64,000 bases of DNA from the NCBI GenBank assembly GCA_052067355.1, contig JBQHQH010000001.1, positions 62,001-126,000 on the forward strand, given 5' to 3'. Of this stretch, positions 9,607-18,886 are shown one piece after another. The DNA comes from CABMKH01 sp040797625. Its GTDB lineage: Bacteria; Bacillota; Clostridia; Tissierellales; Tissierellaceae. The notes beneath the pieces were generated by a model. That model saw only the letters and a program-made list of their open reading frames with translations, did no database searches and was not told where the DNA came from. A program made the translations under genes and the position numbers. The number at the start of each line of letters is the position of its first letter. Within the stretch, counting starts at the first letter, position 1.

Positions 9607-11580
9607 TTATTTTAACATCTTTTTTAAATCTATTATCTTATCTCTCAATTCTGCTGCCTTTTCAAAATCCAATTCCTCTGCTGCTTTTATCATGGCACCT
9701 TCTAAACCTATTACCATAGATTCTATCTCGTCATTGCTAAATGTCTCCTCATACTTCGCTTCATCTTCTGCCACGATAGTAGCCTCTATGATATCCCTAA
9801 TTCCCTTGCTTATGGTCTTAGGAGTGATGCCATGTAATCTATTATATTCATCCTGTATTTCCCGTCTTCGATTAGTTTCATGTATTGCCTTTTCCATGGA
9901 CTTTGTAATATTATCCGCATACATGATTACTTTTCCATCTACATTTCTAGCTGCCCTACCAATAGTCTGTACCAATGATGTCTCTGACCTTAAAAATCCT
10001 TCCTTATCTGCATCTAAGATAGCTACTAGAGATACTTCTGGCAAGTCCAATCCCTCTCTCAAGAGATTGATTCCAACTAATACATCATATTTTCCCAATC
10101 TTAAATCCCTAATGATCTCCATTCTCTCTATGGTATCTATATCTGAATGAAGATATGTGACCTTTATCCCTATTTCTTTAAAATACTTAGTCAAGTCCTC
10201 TGCCATCTTCTTAGTCAATGTAGTTACTAAAACTCTTTCTCCTCTATCTGTAACTCTATTTATTTCAGAGACCAAATCATCTATTTGATGTTTTATAGGT
10301 TTTACTTCTATAACTGGATCTAATAGTCCAGTAGGCCTGATTATCTGTTCTACCGTATTCTCACTGTGCTTATATTCATAAGGTCCTGGAGTTGCCGACA
10401 CGTATATTATTTGATTTACCATAGATTCAAATTCACTGAACTGCAAAGGTCTGTTATCCAATGCAGATGGAAGTCTAAATCCATATTCTACTAAATTCAT
10501 CTTTCTAGATCTATCACCATTATACATTCCACCTATTTGAGGTATAGTGACATGGGATTCATCTACAATTATTAGAAAATCTTTTGGAAAATAATCTATA
10601 AGAGTAAAAGGTCTACTTCCTGCTGGTCTATTGCTTAGATGTCTAGAATAGTTCTCTATTCCCTGACAAAATCCCATTTCAGCTAGCATCTCTAAATCAT
10701 ATCTAGTCCTCTGCTCTAATCTCTGAGCCTCAACTAATTTATCCTTGTCCCTAAGTTCCTTCAATCTCTCTTCTAATTCTCCTTCAATAGTTACTAATGC
10801 TCTCTTTACTTTTTCTTCTGTAGTAGCATAGTGAGATGCAGGAAATATTGATACGTGATTTCTAAGACCAATCACTTCACCTGTCAAGTAGTTTACCTCT
10901 ACTATTCTATCTATTTCATCTCCAAAGAACTCTACTCTAACGGTGTTTTCACTAGATGCCGCTGGAAATATCTCCAACACATCTCCTCTTACTCTAAAAG
11001 TTCCCCTTACAAAATTGATATCATTTCTCATATACTGGATATCTATTAACTTTTTCATCACTTCATCTCTGTCCTTGATCATACCCGGTCTAAGGGATAC
11101 TACTAGGTTTTCATAATCTATTGGGTCTCCAAGTCCATATATACAGGATACTGATGCTACAATGATTACATCTCTCCTCTCAAAAAGAGCTGCTGTGGCT
11201 GAGTGGCGTAATTTGTCGATTTCATCGTTTATGGAAGAGTCCTTTTCAATATAGGTATCGGTATGTGGCACATATGCCTCTGGTTGATAATAGTCATAAT
11301 AACTGACAAAATATTCAACTGAATTATTGGGGAAAAACTCCTTAAATTCACTGGCTAATTGATAAGCAAGTGTCTTGTTATGAGCTATTACCAAAGTAGG
11401 TTTTTGTACTTTTTCTATTATATTAGCCATAGTAAAAGTCTTACCTGATCCAGTTACTCCTAAGAGCACTTGATGTTTTAAATTTTTATTTATACCTTGT
11501 GTCAATTTCTCAATTGCAACGGGTTGATCGCCTGTAGGTCTATAGTTAGATTCTATCTTAAATTTATTTATTTCAATCAC
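9607..11580 (-). CDS. uvrB: excinuclease ABC subunit B
   Basis: The helicase-like damage-verification subunit of nucleotide excision repair, 657 residues. It has Walker A GVTGSGKT, the beta-hairpin region YYDYYQPEAYVP, DESHV (motif II), the helicase C motifs ending QTIGRAARN, and a C-terminal UVR motif (EAAEELDFEKAAELRDKI) for UvrC contact. The start is the GTG at 11580, which overlaps a GAGGTG; no ATG or TTG is available downstream in frame before the conserved domain, so the ribosome site and start are unusually tight. It is the first gene of uvrB-uvrA. Confidence 0.96.
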   Translation of the reverse strand: MIEINKFKIESNYRPTGDQPVAIEKLTQGINKNLKHQVLLGVTGSGKTFTMANIIEKVQKPTLVIAHNKTLAYQLASEFKEFFPNNSVEYFVSYYDYYQPEAYVPHTDTYIEKDSSINDEIDKLRHSATAALFERRDVIIVASVSCIYGLGDPIDYENLVVSLRPGMIKDRDEVMKKLIDIQYMRNDINFVRGTFRVRGDVLEIFPAASSENTVRVEFFGDEIDRIVEVNYLTGEVIGLRNHVSIFPASHYATTEEKVKRALVTIEGELEERLKELRDKDKLVEAQRLEQRTRYDLEMLAEMGFCQGIENYSRHLSNRPAGSRPFTLIDYFPKDFLIIVDESHVTIPQIGGMYNGDRSRKMNLVEYGFRLPSALDNRPLQFSEFESMVNQIIYVSATPGPYEYKHSENTVEQIIRPTGLLDPVIEVKPIKHQIDDLVSEINRVTDRGERVLVTTLTKKMAEDLTKYFKEIGIKVTYLHSDIDTIERMEIIRDLRLGKYDVLVGINLLREGLDLPEVSLVAILDADKEGFLRSETSLVQTIGRAARNVDGKVIMYADNITKSMEKAIHETNRRREIQDEYNRLHGITPKTISKGIRDIIEATIVAEDEAKYEETFSNDEIESMVIGLEGAMIKAAEELDFEKAAELRDKIIDLKKMLK

Positions 11581-11587
11581 CTCATTT

Positions 11588-11599
11588 GAACATAAGTTC
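11588..11599. promoter_or_regulatory. LexA (SOS) operator of uvrBA
   Basis: GAACATAAGTTC matches the Gram-positive LexA/DinR box GAAC-N4-GTTC exactly. It sits between the predicted transcription start and the uvrB start codon, where bound LexA would block initiation. Confidence 0.85.
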
Positions 11600-11607
11600 C
11601 TTATTAC

Positions 11608-11635
11608 ATTATATATTATTTTATATTATTGTCAA
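11608..11635 (-). promoter_or_regulatory. sigma-A promoter of uvrBA
   Basis: On the minus strand TTGACA (11635-11630) and TATAAT (11613-11608) are both perfect, separated by 16 bases. Transcription should begin near 11601, giving a leader of about 20 bases that contains the LexA box. Confidence 0.85.
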
Positions 11636-11710
11636 AGCTAATTATATAATTAATTATCCTTGTAGAAAATCATTTTATATTGTAAAATATGAGAGAGGGA
11701 GTGAGCTTTG

Positions 11711-13315
11711 ATGAAGCGTATGCTACTTTTATTTATTTTAACAGCTTCTATATCCTTTTTACCAGCTTGCACAAATACTAAACAAAATCCAATCGTCTTC
11801 AAGGAAAATAGTTCTACTGAAAATAAAGACGATACCAATATTAGTTATAATGTGGAGCAAGTCATTCTATCTAAAGGATTCCAAAATTTAGAGCCAAATG
11901 TGGAAATCGTTAAAAAGGATTTAGACTTTAGACTATTGGCTTCCTTAGGTCTAGTAGAATCCTCTGGAGTTAATGTGACTAAGATTCAAAAATCTGGTAA
12001 TGAAATCAATATATATGTTAAGAATGAAACAGATGAACAAAAAAAACATCTGGTAGTTCCTCAAGTTCTAATAGATCTTAAAGATTTTAAAATCAAAAAT
12101 CGTGACAGCCTAAAGTTCAATATCGTAAACGAAAATTATGAACCTATAAAGATAAAACTAGGAGTCAATGAAATTGTAAACAAGATAAATTCAGATTTTA
12201 AAATCTCCATTAATACCTTTCCTTTAGTGGACATTTTAGACGAAGAGGGAAAGATCTTCTGGGAACTCACTTATAAAAATATATTTGATATCTATAACAA
12301 TGAAACACCTATTATAAATCTATCTGTTTTAGTAGACTCCAATGATGGAAGTATCATACAATATAGTAAGGATTTTATATCTTCCTATATTGATGAAGGA
12401 TATATACTAGACTATATACCCAATAAATTTATTATATATAAGAAACAAGAAATGGATGAAAATCATAATCCTAAAGAGGAAATCCTTTGGATATATGATA
12501 TAGAGAATAATCATAGGGAAATATTATATTCATCAAAGAATAAAATATCTTGTGCTAAATTTAATCCAGATGCTTCATATGTATCTCTCATAGATACAAA
12601 TGATAAGAACAATGAACTCTATATCATAGGAGCACAGGACAAAAAAGCCTATAAGATATTATTTGCAAATACTATAATCCCAAAGATTATTCGCTGGAAA
12701 GACGATGAAAACCTCTATATCATAGATTCACGTGAAAACAAATCTTATATATATGAACATAATACTAAGACAAACCATACAGATTTGGTACATTTTATTT
12801 CTAAAGATATCACAGATTTACAGATTATAAATGACGATTTTTTAATCTCTGAAGGAAATGAGGATAAGAAAAAACTTAAGATATACTTAACCGACAATTG
12901 GAAACAATTTAAATTTGAATTTCATGGCTATAAACCTAGCTTTATAGATCACGATAAAATAGCCTATTTAAAATTCAACGAAAAAGAAGATAGCAATATA
13001 TTGTCTATATATGACTTAGACAGGGAAAATCTATACGATAATATTAACTTAAATATTACTAAATATTTCACTTTAGATAGTAAAAGTCTTGCTTTAATTG
13101 AAAAGCATCAGGCTGATAATGACTTCACTTTACACAGATATGATATAAAAAACAAGGAAATTACTCCTATAGCTAGTATCAACAGTGATCAAGTCTTCTA
13201 TAACGATAGAGATAGACTTCTATATGTAAATCTTTCTCTTCCTTTTGAAAGTGAAAAAACTCAGATTATCTACTCTTTAGATTTATCTCAAATAGACGAA
13301 GAAAATCCTAGGTAA
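11711..13315 (+). CDS. predicted lipoprotein with beta-propeller-like C-terminal part
   Basis: A 534-residue exported protein. It begins with a lipoprotein signal peptide (hydrophobic core then LPAC, modified Cys near residue 20). The middle (residues 40-190) includes paired I/V-rich strands, and residues 220-530 contain repeated short segments such as LWIYDIENN, LYIIDSRENKSYIYE and LSIYDLDREN that look like blades of a WD40/TolB-like propeller. I do not recognise a named family and assign no function. ATG at 11711 is chosen over the adjacent TTG because GAGGGAG lies about ten bases upstream. It is divergent from uvrB and monocistronic. Confidence 0.7.
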   Translation: MKRMLLLFILTASISFLPACTNTKQNPIVFKENSSTENKDDTNISYNVEQVILSKGFQNLEPNVEIVKKDLDFRLLASLGLVESSGVNVTKIQKSGNEINIYVKNETDEQKKHLVVPQVLIDLKDFKIKNRDSLKFNIVNENYEPIKIKLGVNEIVNKINSDFKISINTFPLVDILDEEGKIFWELTYKNIFDIYNNETPIINLSVLVDSNDGSIIQYSKDFISSYIDEGYILDYIPNKFIIYKKQEMDENHNPKEEILWIYDIENNHREILYSSKNKISCAKFNPDASYVSLIDTNDKNNELYIIGAQDKKAYKILFANTIIPKIIRWKDDENLYIIDSRENKSYIYEHNTKTNHTDLVHFISKDITDLQIINDDFLISEGNEDKKKLKIYLTDNWKQFKFEFHGYKPSFIDHDKIAYLKFNEKEDSNILSIYDLDRENLYDNINLNITKYFTLDSKSLALIEKHQADNDFTLHRYDIKNKEITPIASINSDQVFYNDRDRLLYVNLSLPFESEKTQIIYSLDLSQIDEENPR

Positions 13316-13336
13316 TTTTACATCCTAGGATTTTTT
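13302..13336. terminator. bidirectional terminator
   Basis: An 11-bp stem AAAATCCTAGG/CCTAGGATTTT across the stop codon of the lipoprotein gene is followed by a T run. The convergent membrane protein gene ends 15 bases later, so it probably serves both. Confidence 0.8.
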
Positions 13337-13350
13337 AATTATCTATATTC

Positions 13351-14100
13351 TTATGACCTCTCTCTGTAGATATTGTAGTGAACTATAAATTCATGTCCCA
13401 ATACTGCAAATATAGGTGACAAAAAAGGATTTATATTTTTAAAAGCTATTATAAATAATATGCTACTATAAGTAAAAAGCATTATAGCTGTCTTTATGGT
13501 CTTTATCTTAGGGTAATTTGATACTGTAAAATCTCCATAATTTAAAATTGCCATCAATGTCATAGGTCTAATCATAGTATCTCCAATAAATATGACAAAT
13601 GGAAGTGGCCAAAATCTATTAAAATAGTATCCCTGTACTACTCTTCCCCTTATATTAAAATAATCTATGGTATTTCCACTTTTGCCATTTAACAAGATCA
13701 AGATACTCTCAATTAGGTGAAATATTGCCACTACTATCATTAATTCTTGAGAATCTATCGTAGGATATTTAAATATGAGATTTCCCAATGCTACAATACT
13801 CCCCCCATATGCAAAACACATGAATCTAGCATCTATTAAAGATAATAAAATTGCCACAACAAATATATATATAAAATCTTTAGGAATTATATAGATCCTC
13901 AAATAGATAAATAGAACTGTAGCTATTACACCGCCTAAACTTCCATATATTACAGAAGTAATAGTAGCCTTGATTGGGGAATCTACAATTCCCCTATATT
14001 GAAAATAGATGATGATTAGCATCAAAATAAAAAAAGGAGATACATATGTCTTTAATATATCAATAATTGTAAAATATACAATTAGATATAGTCCGTCCAT
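13351..14100 (-). CDS. membrane protein in the MinJ position, without PDZ domain
   Basis: A 249-residue integral membrane protein with about seven to eight hydrophobic helices. It follows ctpA in an ftsE-ftsX-M23-ctpA row; in Bacillus subtilis the gene after ctpB is minJ, whose product has similar N-terminal helices followed by a cytoplasmic PDZ domain. Here the protein ends soon after the last helix (VHYNIYRERS), so no PDZ domain is present. No sequence downstream continues the frame. Identity with MinJ is inferred from place and topology only. The ATG at 14100 has AAGGGG eight bases upstream; an ATG at 14106 is too close to it. Confidence 0.6.
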   Translation of the reverse strand: MDGLYLIVYFTIIDILKTYVSPFFILMLIIIYFQYRGIVDSPIKATITSVIYGSLGGVIATVLFIYLRIYIIPKDFIYIFVVAILLSLIDARFMCFAYGGSIVALGNLIFKYPTIDSQELMIVVAIFHLIESILILLNGKSGNTIDYFNIRGRVVQGYYFNRFWPLPFVIFIGDTMIRPMTLMAILNYGDFTVSNYPKIKTIKTAIMLFTYSSILFIIAFKNINPFLSPIFAVLGHEFIVHYNIYRERS

Positions 14101-14127
14101 ATACATTTCCCCTTTTTTTGTGTCTTC

Positions 14128-15351
14128 TTATTTGATTTTAGCTCTTAAAACTTCTAATGCCTTTTGTAGCTGATTATCTTCTTTTAAATTGCCTACTCCA
14201 ATCTCTTCTACACCCTCGTTTAATTCAACAACAATATCTGGTTCAATACCTATCCCATGAATATTAGTACCATTAGGTGTGAAATATTCTGATATTGTCA
14301 ACTTAAGTCCTGAGTCATCTGGTAATTTCACAATCCTCTGTACTACACCTTTTCCAAATGTCTTGGTTCCAATCAATTGTCCTCTTTTATGATCTTTTAT
14401 TGCTCCAGATAATATCTCTGATGCACTTGCACTTCCACCATTTACTAACAACACCAATGGTAGCTCCGTTTGAGACTTTTTAGATCTCAGATACTCTCTA
14501 TTTCCATTCTTATCCTGTGTATAGACTATATCTCCCTCACCTAGAAGCTCATCAGCTATCTGGGCACAAATATTTAATAGTCCTCCTGGATTATTCCTTA
14601 AATCTATGATCAACCCTTCTACATTTGCCTTTTCTAACTTTCTCAGATCTTTGACGAAATCTTCATATGTCAACTCATCAAAAGATGTAATATTTATATA
14701 TCCAATATCACCATCTATTATATTGGATTTCACCGTTACAAGCCTTATCTCTTCCCTAGTTATCTCCTTATCCACCACTTCGTTTCTTCCATCTTTATTT
14801 TTACGCATTATAGTAAGAGATACTTTTGTTCCAGGTTTGCCTTTCATGACCTTTACAGCGGAATCCATATCTCCAGCAAGATACTCTACTCCATCTACTC
14901 TTATTATCTTATCTCCAGATTTTATACCTGCTCTTTCTCCTGGCGTATCCTCTATTGGGGCTACTACTGTAATGAGACCATCCTCACCTGGTGTTACAAT
15001 TACACCTATTCCACCAAATACTCCTGCTGTCTGTTCAGTAAGATCTTTATATTCTTCTGCAGTAAGATATTGGGAATATGGATCTTTCAATGATTGAACT
15101 ACTCCCTTTAGTTGCCAATCTAAAAACTTACTTTCATCTACCTCTCTCAGATAATTCTCTTTTACCATATCCTCTACATATAATACCTTGGAAAAATCCT
15201 TATATGTAGAGTATAGCTCTTCATATTCTTCTCTAGGAAGTATTACCTTGCGATTGAATTGTACCGTCATTATATTGGTCAATCCAAAAGTTATTATATT
15301 AGTTATTATCAATAATATTACTAATATAGTTGTGTTTTTTTTATTGGACAT
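14128..15351 (-). CDS. ctpA: carboxyl-terminal processing protease (S41)
   Basis: A 407-residue secreted or membrane-anchored serine protease. One N-terminal hydrophobic segment is followed by a PDZ domain (GGIGVIVTPGEDG to GTKVSLTI) and the S41 domain with the catalytic Ser in NGGSASASEILS and Lys in TFGKGVVQ. Family members degrade or trim envelope proteins and, in Bacillus (CtpB), act in sporulation signalling. GAGGTG precedes the ATG. It sits between the M23 peptidase gene and the MinJ-position gene in a division/envelope cluster. Confidence 0.93.
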   Translation of the reverse strand: MSNKKNTTILVILLIITNIITFGLTNIMTVQFNRKVILPREEYEELYSTYKDFSKVLYVEDMVKENYLREVDESKFLDWQLKGVVQSLKDPYSQYLTAEEYKDLTEQTAGVFGGIGVIVTPGEDGLITVVAPIEDTPGERAGIKSGDKIIRVDGVEYLAGDMDSAVKVMKGKPGTKVSLTIMRKNKDGRNEVVDKEITREEIRLVTVKSNIIDGDIGYINITSFDELTYEDFVKDLRKLEKANVEGLIIDLRNNPGGLLNICAQIADELLGEGDIVYTQDKNGNREYLRSKKSQTELPLVLLVNGGSASASEILSGAIKDHKRGQLIGTKTFGKGVVQRIVKLPDDSGLKLTISEYFTPNGTNIHGIGIEPDIVVELNEGVEEIGVGNLKEDNQLQKALEVLRAKIK

Positions 15352-15411
15352 CTATTTCACCTCATATATTTTAGCCTATCTATATTTTATTAAATTATCA
15401 TGCACATTATA

Positions 15412-15445
15412 CCTAAAAAGAAAAAGGGGATATTAATTCCCCTTT
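15412..15445 (-). terminator. terminator after the M23 peptidase gene
   Basis: AAAGGGGA (15423-15430) and its complement (15438-15445) form a stem that includes the stop region of the M23 gene. On the minus strand it is followed by a T-rich tract. It separates this gene from ctpA. Confidence 0.7.
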
Positions 15446-16563
15446 AGCCAAGAAATCGGATCTACATATGCACCATTTTTTCTAACTTCAAAGTGTAAAT
15501 GAGGACCAGTGGATACCCCTGTACTTCCTACTTTAGATACTACATCTCCTCGTTTGACTTTACTACCCACAGATACTACTAATGAAGAATTATGTCCATA
15601 GAGAGTTACAATACCTCCTCCGTGGTCTATCATAACAGCTTTACCATAACCTCCTAACCAATCACTATATATTACAGTTCCATCGGCTGCAGCTGTTGCA
15701 GGAGTACCAGTAGGTGCTGGAATATCTATACCAGTATGAAGCTTTTTAGTCTTAAATATTGGATGTATTCTATATCCATAATAAGAGCTTATCCTACTAT
15801 AACCTGCTAATGGCCAAGCCATGGTGCCTCCTGAATATGGTCCTGTATTTATCTGTAATTTCACTATCTTAGATTCTATATCTTTAGCATAGTCATTTAA
15901 TTTATCATATTCCTTTTCAAGTGATTTTACATCTTGAACTAATCTTCCCATAAGTAATTCTTTTTCACGACTCACCTTAGCTAATTCTTTTTTCCTTGCT
16001 TCTAACTTAGCTTTAGTAACCTCCACAGATGCTCTCTGAGCCTCTAGTTCATTCTTTTTATCATCTATAATATCCCTTTGTTCTTTCATGAACTTAATAA
16101 GCTCTTTATCATATTCTGCAATGGATTTGACCATCTCTTTTCTCGATAGAAAATCTTGAATATCATCAGAAGATAGCAATAGTTCTAAATATCCCGTATC
16201 TCCATTCATATACATTACAGCTATTCTCTGATTAAAAGCTTCCTTTCTCTCTTCTAATTTCTTCTCTGCTTCTTCTAATTCTACTTGAGTCTTGTCTATA
16301 TTTTTCTCTATTCTTACTAATTCCTCTTCTACTTTTTCTAGATCTGTTGTAGCCTTGTCCATCTTCATGTCCAAATCCTGTATTTCCTTTGATACGCTCT
16401 TTGTCTTATTTTCAATATTTTTTATCTGTTTCTCAGTATTTTTCATTTGGTTTTTTATATTTTTTTGTTCATTCCTTAAGTTACTTAAATTATCCGCATA
16501 TGCCTGTATGCAACTTAAAGATATGATAGCTATAACTAAAAAATATATAGTTCTTCTCTTCAT
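15433..16563 (-). CDS. coiled-coil M23 peptidase, EnvC/FtsEX-associated type
   Basis: A secreted peptidoglycan hydrolase of 376 residues. The order is a signal peptide ending near IQAYA, a long charged coiled coil (about residues 25-230), then an M23 (LytM) domain with the zinc ligands HTGID, the HGGG segment and HLHFEV. Both metal motifs are intact, unlike E. coli EnvC, so it should be a working endopeptidase. It begins 12 bases after ftsX; FtsEX proteins activate such coiled-coil hydrolases through direct contact, and the gene order supports the same here. ATG at 16563 fits the GGGGG site better than the ATG at 16569. Confidence 0.9.
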   Translation of the reverse strand: MKRRTIYFLVIAIISLSCIQAYADNLSNLRNEQKNIKNQMKNTEKQIKNIENKTKSVSKEIQDLDMKMDKATTDLEKVEEELVRIEKNIDKTQVELEEAEKKLEERKEAFNQRIAVMYMNGDTGYLELLLSSDDIQDFLSRKEMVKSIAEYDKELIKFMKEQRDIIDDKKNELEAQRASVEVTKAKLEARKKELAKVSREKELLMGRLVQDVKSLEKEYDKLNDYAKDIESKIVKLQINTGPYSGGTMAWPLAGYSRISSYYGYRIHPIFKTKKLHTGIDIPAPTGTPATAAADGTVIYSDWLGGYGKAVMIDHGGGIVTLYGHNSSLVVSVGSKVKRGDVVSKVGSTGVSTGPHLHFEVRKNGAYVDPISWLKGN

Positions 16564-16575
16564 AGACATATCCCC

Positions 16576-17475
16576 CTAAACATTAAGAAATCTTTTCATA
16601 GAAACTAAACTGCCTAAAGCCCCAATACCTGCACCTATAGATATAAACATAATAGAAATGTCTTTAAATATCTTTGTTGGTGGAACTAACATTATTGTAA
16701 ATAGAGAATATAGTGTTTCATTGACCAAGTCGAAAAAGTATCCATAACTATAATAGATCACTACTATAGATATCAATGCTCCCAATAAGCCAAATAGTAT
16801 TCCCTCTATTACAAAAGGTCCCTTGATATATCCATTTGTAGCCCCTACGTATTTCATTATGCTTATCTCTCTACTCCTAGATGTAACTGTCAACTTTATA
16901 GTATTGGAAATTATAAATATGGATACAGAAACTAAAGCTGCAATTATGGCTATACCACCAATTCTGACGTAGTTGGCAAATATCATAAGCTTGTCTATAA
17001 TATCCTTGTGATATTGAATTCTCTTTATGCCGCCCATTTCCTTTGCATCTCTTACTATATCGTCAGCATATTCTATATTGTCCAACTTAATGACATAGGA
17101 ATTTGGCAATGGATTTTCTTCTTCTAGTCCTTCTAGTAGATAAGCATCATCTTCCCACCTATTCTTTAGGCTATCCAATGCTTCATCTTTTGACTTAAAT
17201 GTTACAGATGCTACTCCTGCCTTATTACGTGCCATATCTTCTATAGCTATGAGTTCTTTATCTGTAATGTCATCATTTAAAAATATCTCTATCTCGTCGA
17301 ACTTTTCTTGAGTATCCATCACAAGGGAATTGATGCTTAGAATCAATATAAGTACAACTCCCAATATCATAAGTACGGCTGCAATGGAAGATACAGATGC
17401 CAGTCCCATTCCTCGATTACGCCACATTCCCTGAAAACCCTGTCTACTAATATTTCTAAACAGTCTAAATGTCAT
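16576..17475 (-). CDS. ftsX: cell division protein FtsX
   Basis: The membrane subunit of the FtsEX complex, 299 residues. It has an N-terminal helix (ASVSSIAAVLMILGVVLIL), an extracellular loop of about 110 residues, and three C-terminal helices of the MacB/FtsX type with the SREISIMKYVGAT coupling motif. It passes ATP hydrolysis by FtsE to an outer hydrolase, most likely the adjacent M23 protein. The ATG at 17475 overlaps the end of ftsE by 11 bases and fits the usual family N-terminus; an ATG at 17481 is also possible. Confidence 0.93.
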   Translation of the reverse strand: MTFRLFRNISRQGFQGMWRNRGMGLASVSSIAAVLMILGVVLILILSINSLVMDTQEKFDEIEIFLNDDITDKELIAIEDMARNKAGVASVTFKSKDEALDSLKNRWEDDAYLLEGLEEENPLPNSYVIKLDNIEYADDIVRDAKEMGGIKRIQYHKDIIDKLMIFANYVRIGGIAIIAALVSVSIFIISNTIKLTVTSRSREISIMKYVGATNGYIKGPFVIEGILFGLLGALISIVVIYYSYGYFFDLVNETLYSLFTIMLVPPTKIFKDISIMFISIGAGIGALGSLVSMKRFLNV

Positions 17476-18151
17476 AGCCATAACCACCCTTCTCTTCATC
17501 TCTAATAATTGTACCGTGTTCAATAGCTATGACTCTTTTTTTCATACTATCTACTATATCCTTTGCATGAGTTGCCATGAGAATTGTAGTTCCTCTGGCG
17601 TTGATATCCATAAGAACTCGCATTATTTCTGCTGCAGTATCTGGGTCTAGATTTCCAGTAGGCTCATCTGCTATGAGTATAGGCGGACTATTTACTATGG
17701 CTCGAGCTATTGCTACTCTCTGATGTTCTCCTCCAGATAGCTGATCTGGAAATGAAGAAGCCTTTCTACTTAAATCTACCATACTGAGAACCATAGGTAC
17801 TCTTCTCCTAATTTCCTTTGGATGTATTCCCAATATTTCCATAGCAAAAGCCACATTTTCATATACAGTTTTATTATGTAATAATCTAAAATCCTGAAAT
17901 ACCACTCCTACATTCCTTCTGATATATGGTATTTTCCTATTTTTCACCTTTGTTATATCCATATCATTTAAATATATCTTTCCGTCTGTTGGCTCTACTT
18001 CCTTTAACAATAACTTTATTAAAGTAGATTTCCCAGCTCCACTAGAGCCTACAATAAATACAAATTCACCTTTATCTATATTCAAATTTATCTTAGATAA
18101 GGCCTTTACGCCATTATCATATTCTTTGCTTACATCTATAAGCTTTATCAA
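17465..18151 (-). CDS. ftsE: cell division ATP-binding protein FtsE
   Basis: An ABC ATPase of 228 residues: Walker A GSSGAGKST, Q-loop FQDFRLL, signature LSGGEHQRV, Walker B ILIADEPTGNLDP and the H-loop. It pairs with FtsX. TTG at 18151 is preferred (giving the usual MIKLIDVSKEY start) with GGGTGG seven bases upstream; an in-frame GTG at 18160 falls within that site. Confidence 0.94.
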   Translation of the reverse strand: MIKLIDVSKEYDNGVKALSKINLNIDKGEFVFIVGSSGAGKSTLIKLLLKEVEPTDGKIYLNDMDITKVKNRKIPYIRRNVGVVFQDFRLLHNKTVYENVAFAMEILGIHPKEIRRRVPMVLSMVDLSRKASSFPDQLSGGEHQRVAIARAIVNSPPILIADEPTGNLDPDTAAEIMRVLMDINARGTTILMATHAKDIVDSMKKRVIAIEHGTIIRDEEKGGYGYDI

Positions 18152-18267
18152 ATTTCCCACCCCAATGTCTAAACTAATAAGTATTATCCAGTATATGTAT
18201 TTTTATTCTCTTAGTAATATATTATAATATAGATTAAGAGATAAATAAACTGTTTGAGGTGATTTAT

Positions 18268-18834
18268 TTGATAAAAAAGCAAATTAGACAGGAAATTCTA
18301 GAAAAAAGAAGAAAATTGAAGAATATTGACCACAAGAATTTTAGTGAAACCATAACAAGCTCTGTTTTAAATTCATCTTATTACAAAAATGCCAATACCA
18401 TCATGACATTTATAAGTTTTTCTGATGAAGTAAATACCCATGATTTTATAAGAAAAGCTATTTCTGATGGAAAGAGAGTTACTGTTCCCATTACTTTTCC
18501 TAAGACTAGGGAGATTAAGGCATCTCATATTTTAGACTTTGGAGAACTAGAGTTAGGATATTATAATATATTGACTCCAAAGAAAGAATTCATAAGATTT
18601 ATTCCTCCAGAAGAAATAGATCTGATCATAGTTCCAGGAGTTGCCTTTGATAAAAATGGATATAGAGTGGGATATGGGGGAGGATATTATGATAGGTTCC
18701 TATCTAATCTACCCAATGTAGTTACAATTGGAATAGCTTTTGAATTACAAATGATAGATGAAGTTCCAAAAGATAAATTTGATATACCTGTAAATTTCAT
18801 CTTTACTGAAAAAAAAGTTATTAATTGTCAATAA
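18268..18834 (+). CDS. 5-formyltetrahydrofolate cyclo-ligase
   Basis: An enzyme of folate recycling, 188 residues: 5-formyl-THF plus ATP gives 5,10-methenyl-THF. The N-terminal basic segment KKQIRQEILEKRR and the C-terminal GVAFDKNGYRVGYGGGYYDRFL motif are diagnostic. The start is TTG at 18268 with GAGGTG just upstream. It is 52 bases ahead of the CofE-like gene and may be transcribed with it. Confidence 0.93.
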   Translation: MIKKQIRQEILEKRRKLKNIDHKNFSETITSSVLNSSYYKNANTIMTFISFSDEVNTHDFIRKAISDGKRVTVPITFPKTREIKASHILDFGELELGYYNILTPKKEFIRFIPPEEIDLIIVPGVAFDKNGYRVGYGGGYYDRFLSNLPNVVTIGIAFELQMIDEVPKDKFDIPVNFIFTEKKVINCQ

Positions 18835-18886
18835 TATGATATAATATATAAGATGTTTTAATTTTGTTATTTGGGAGGCAATAATT

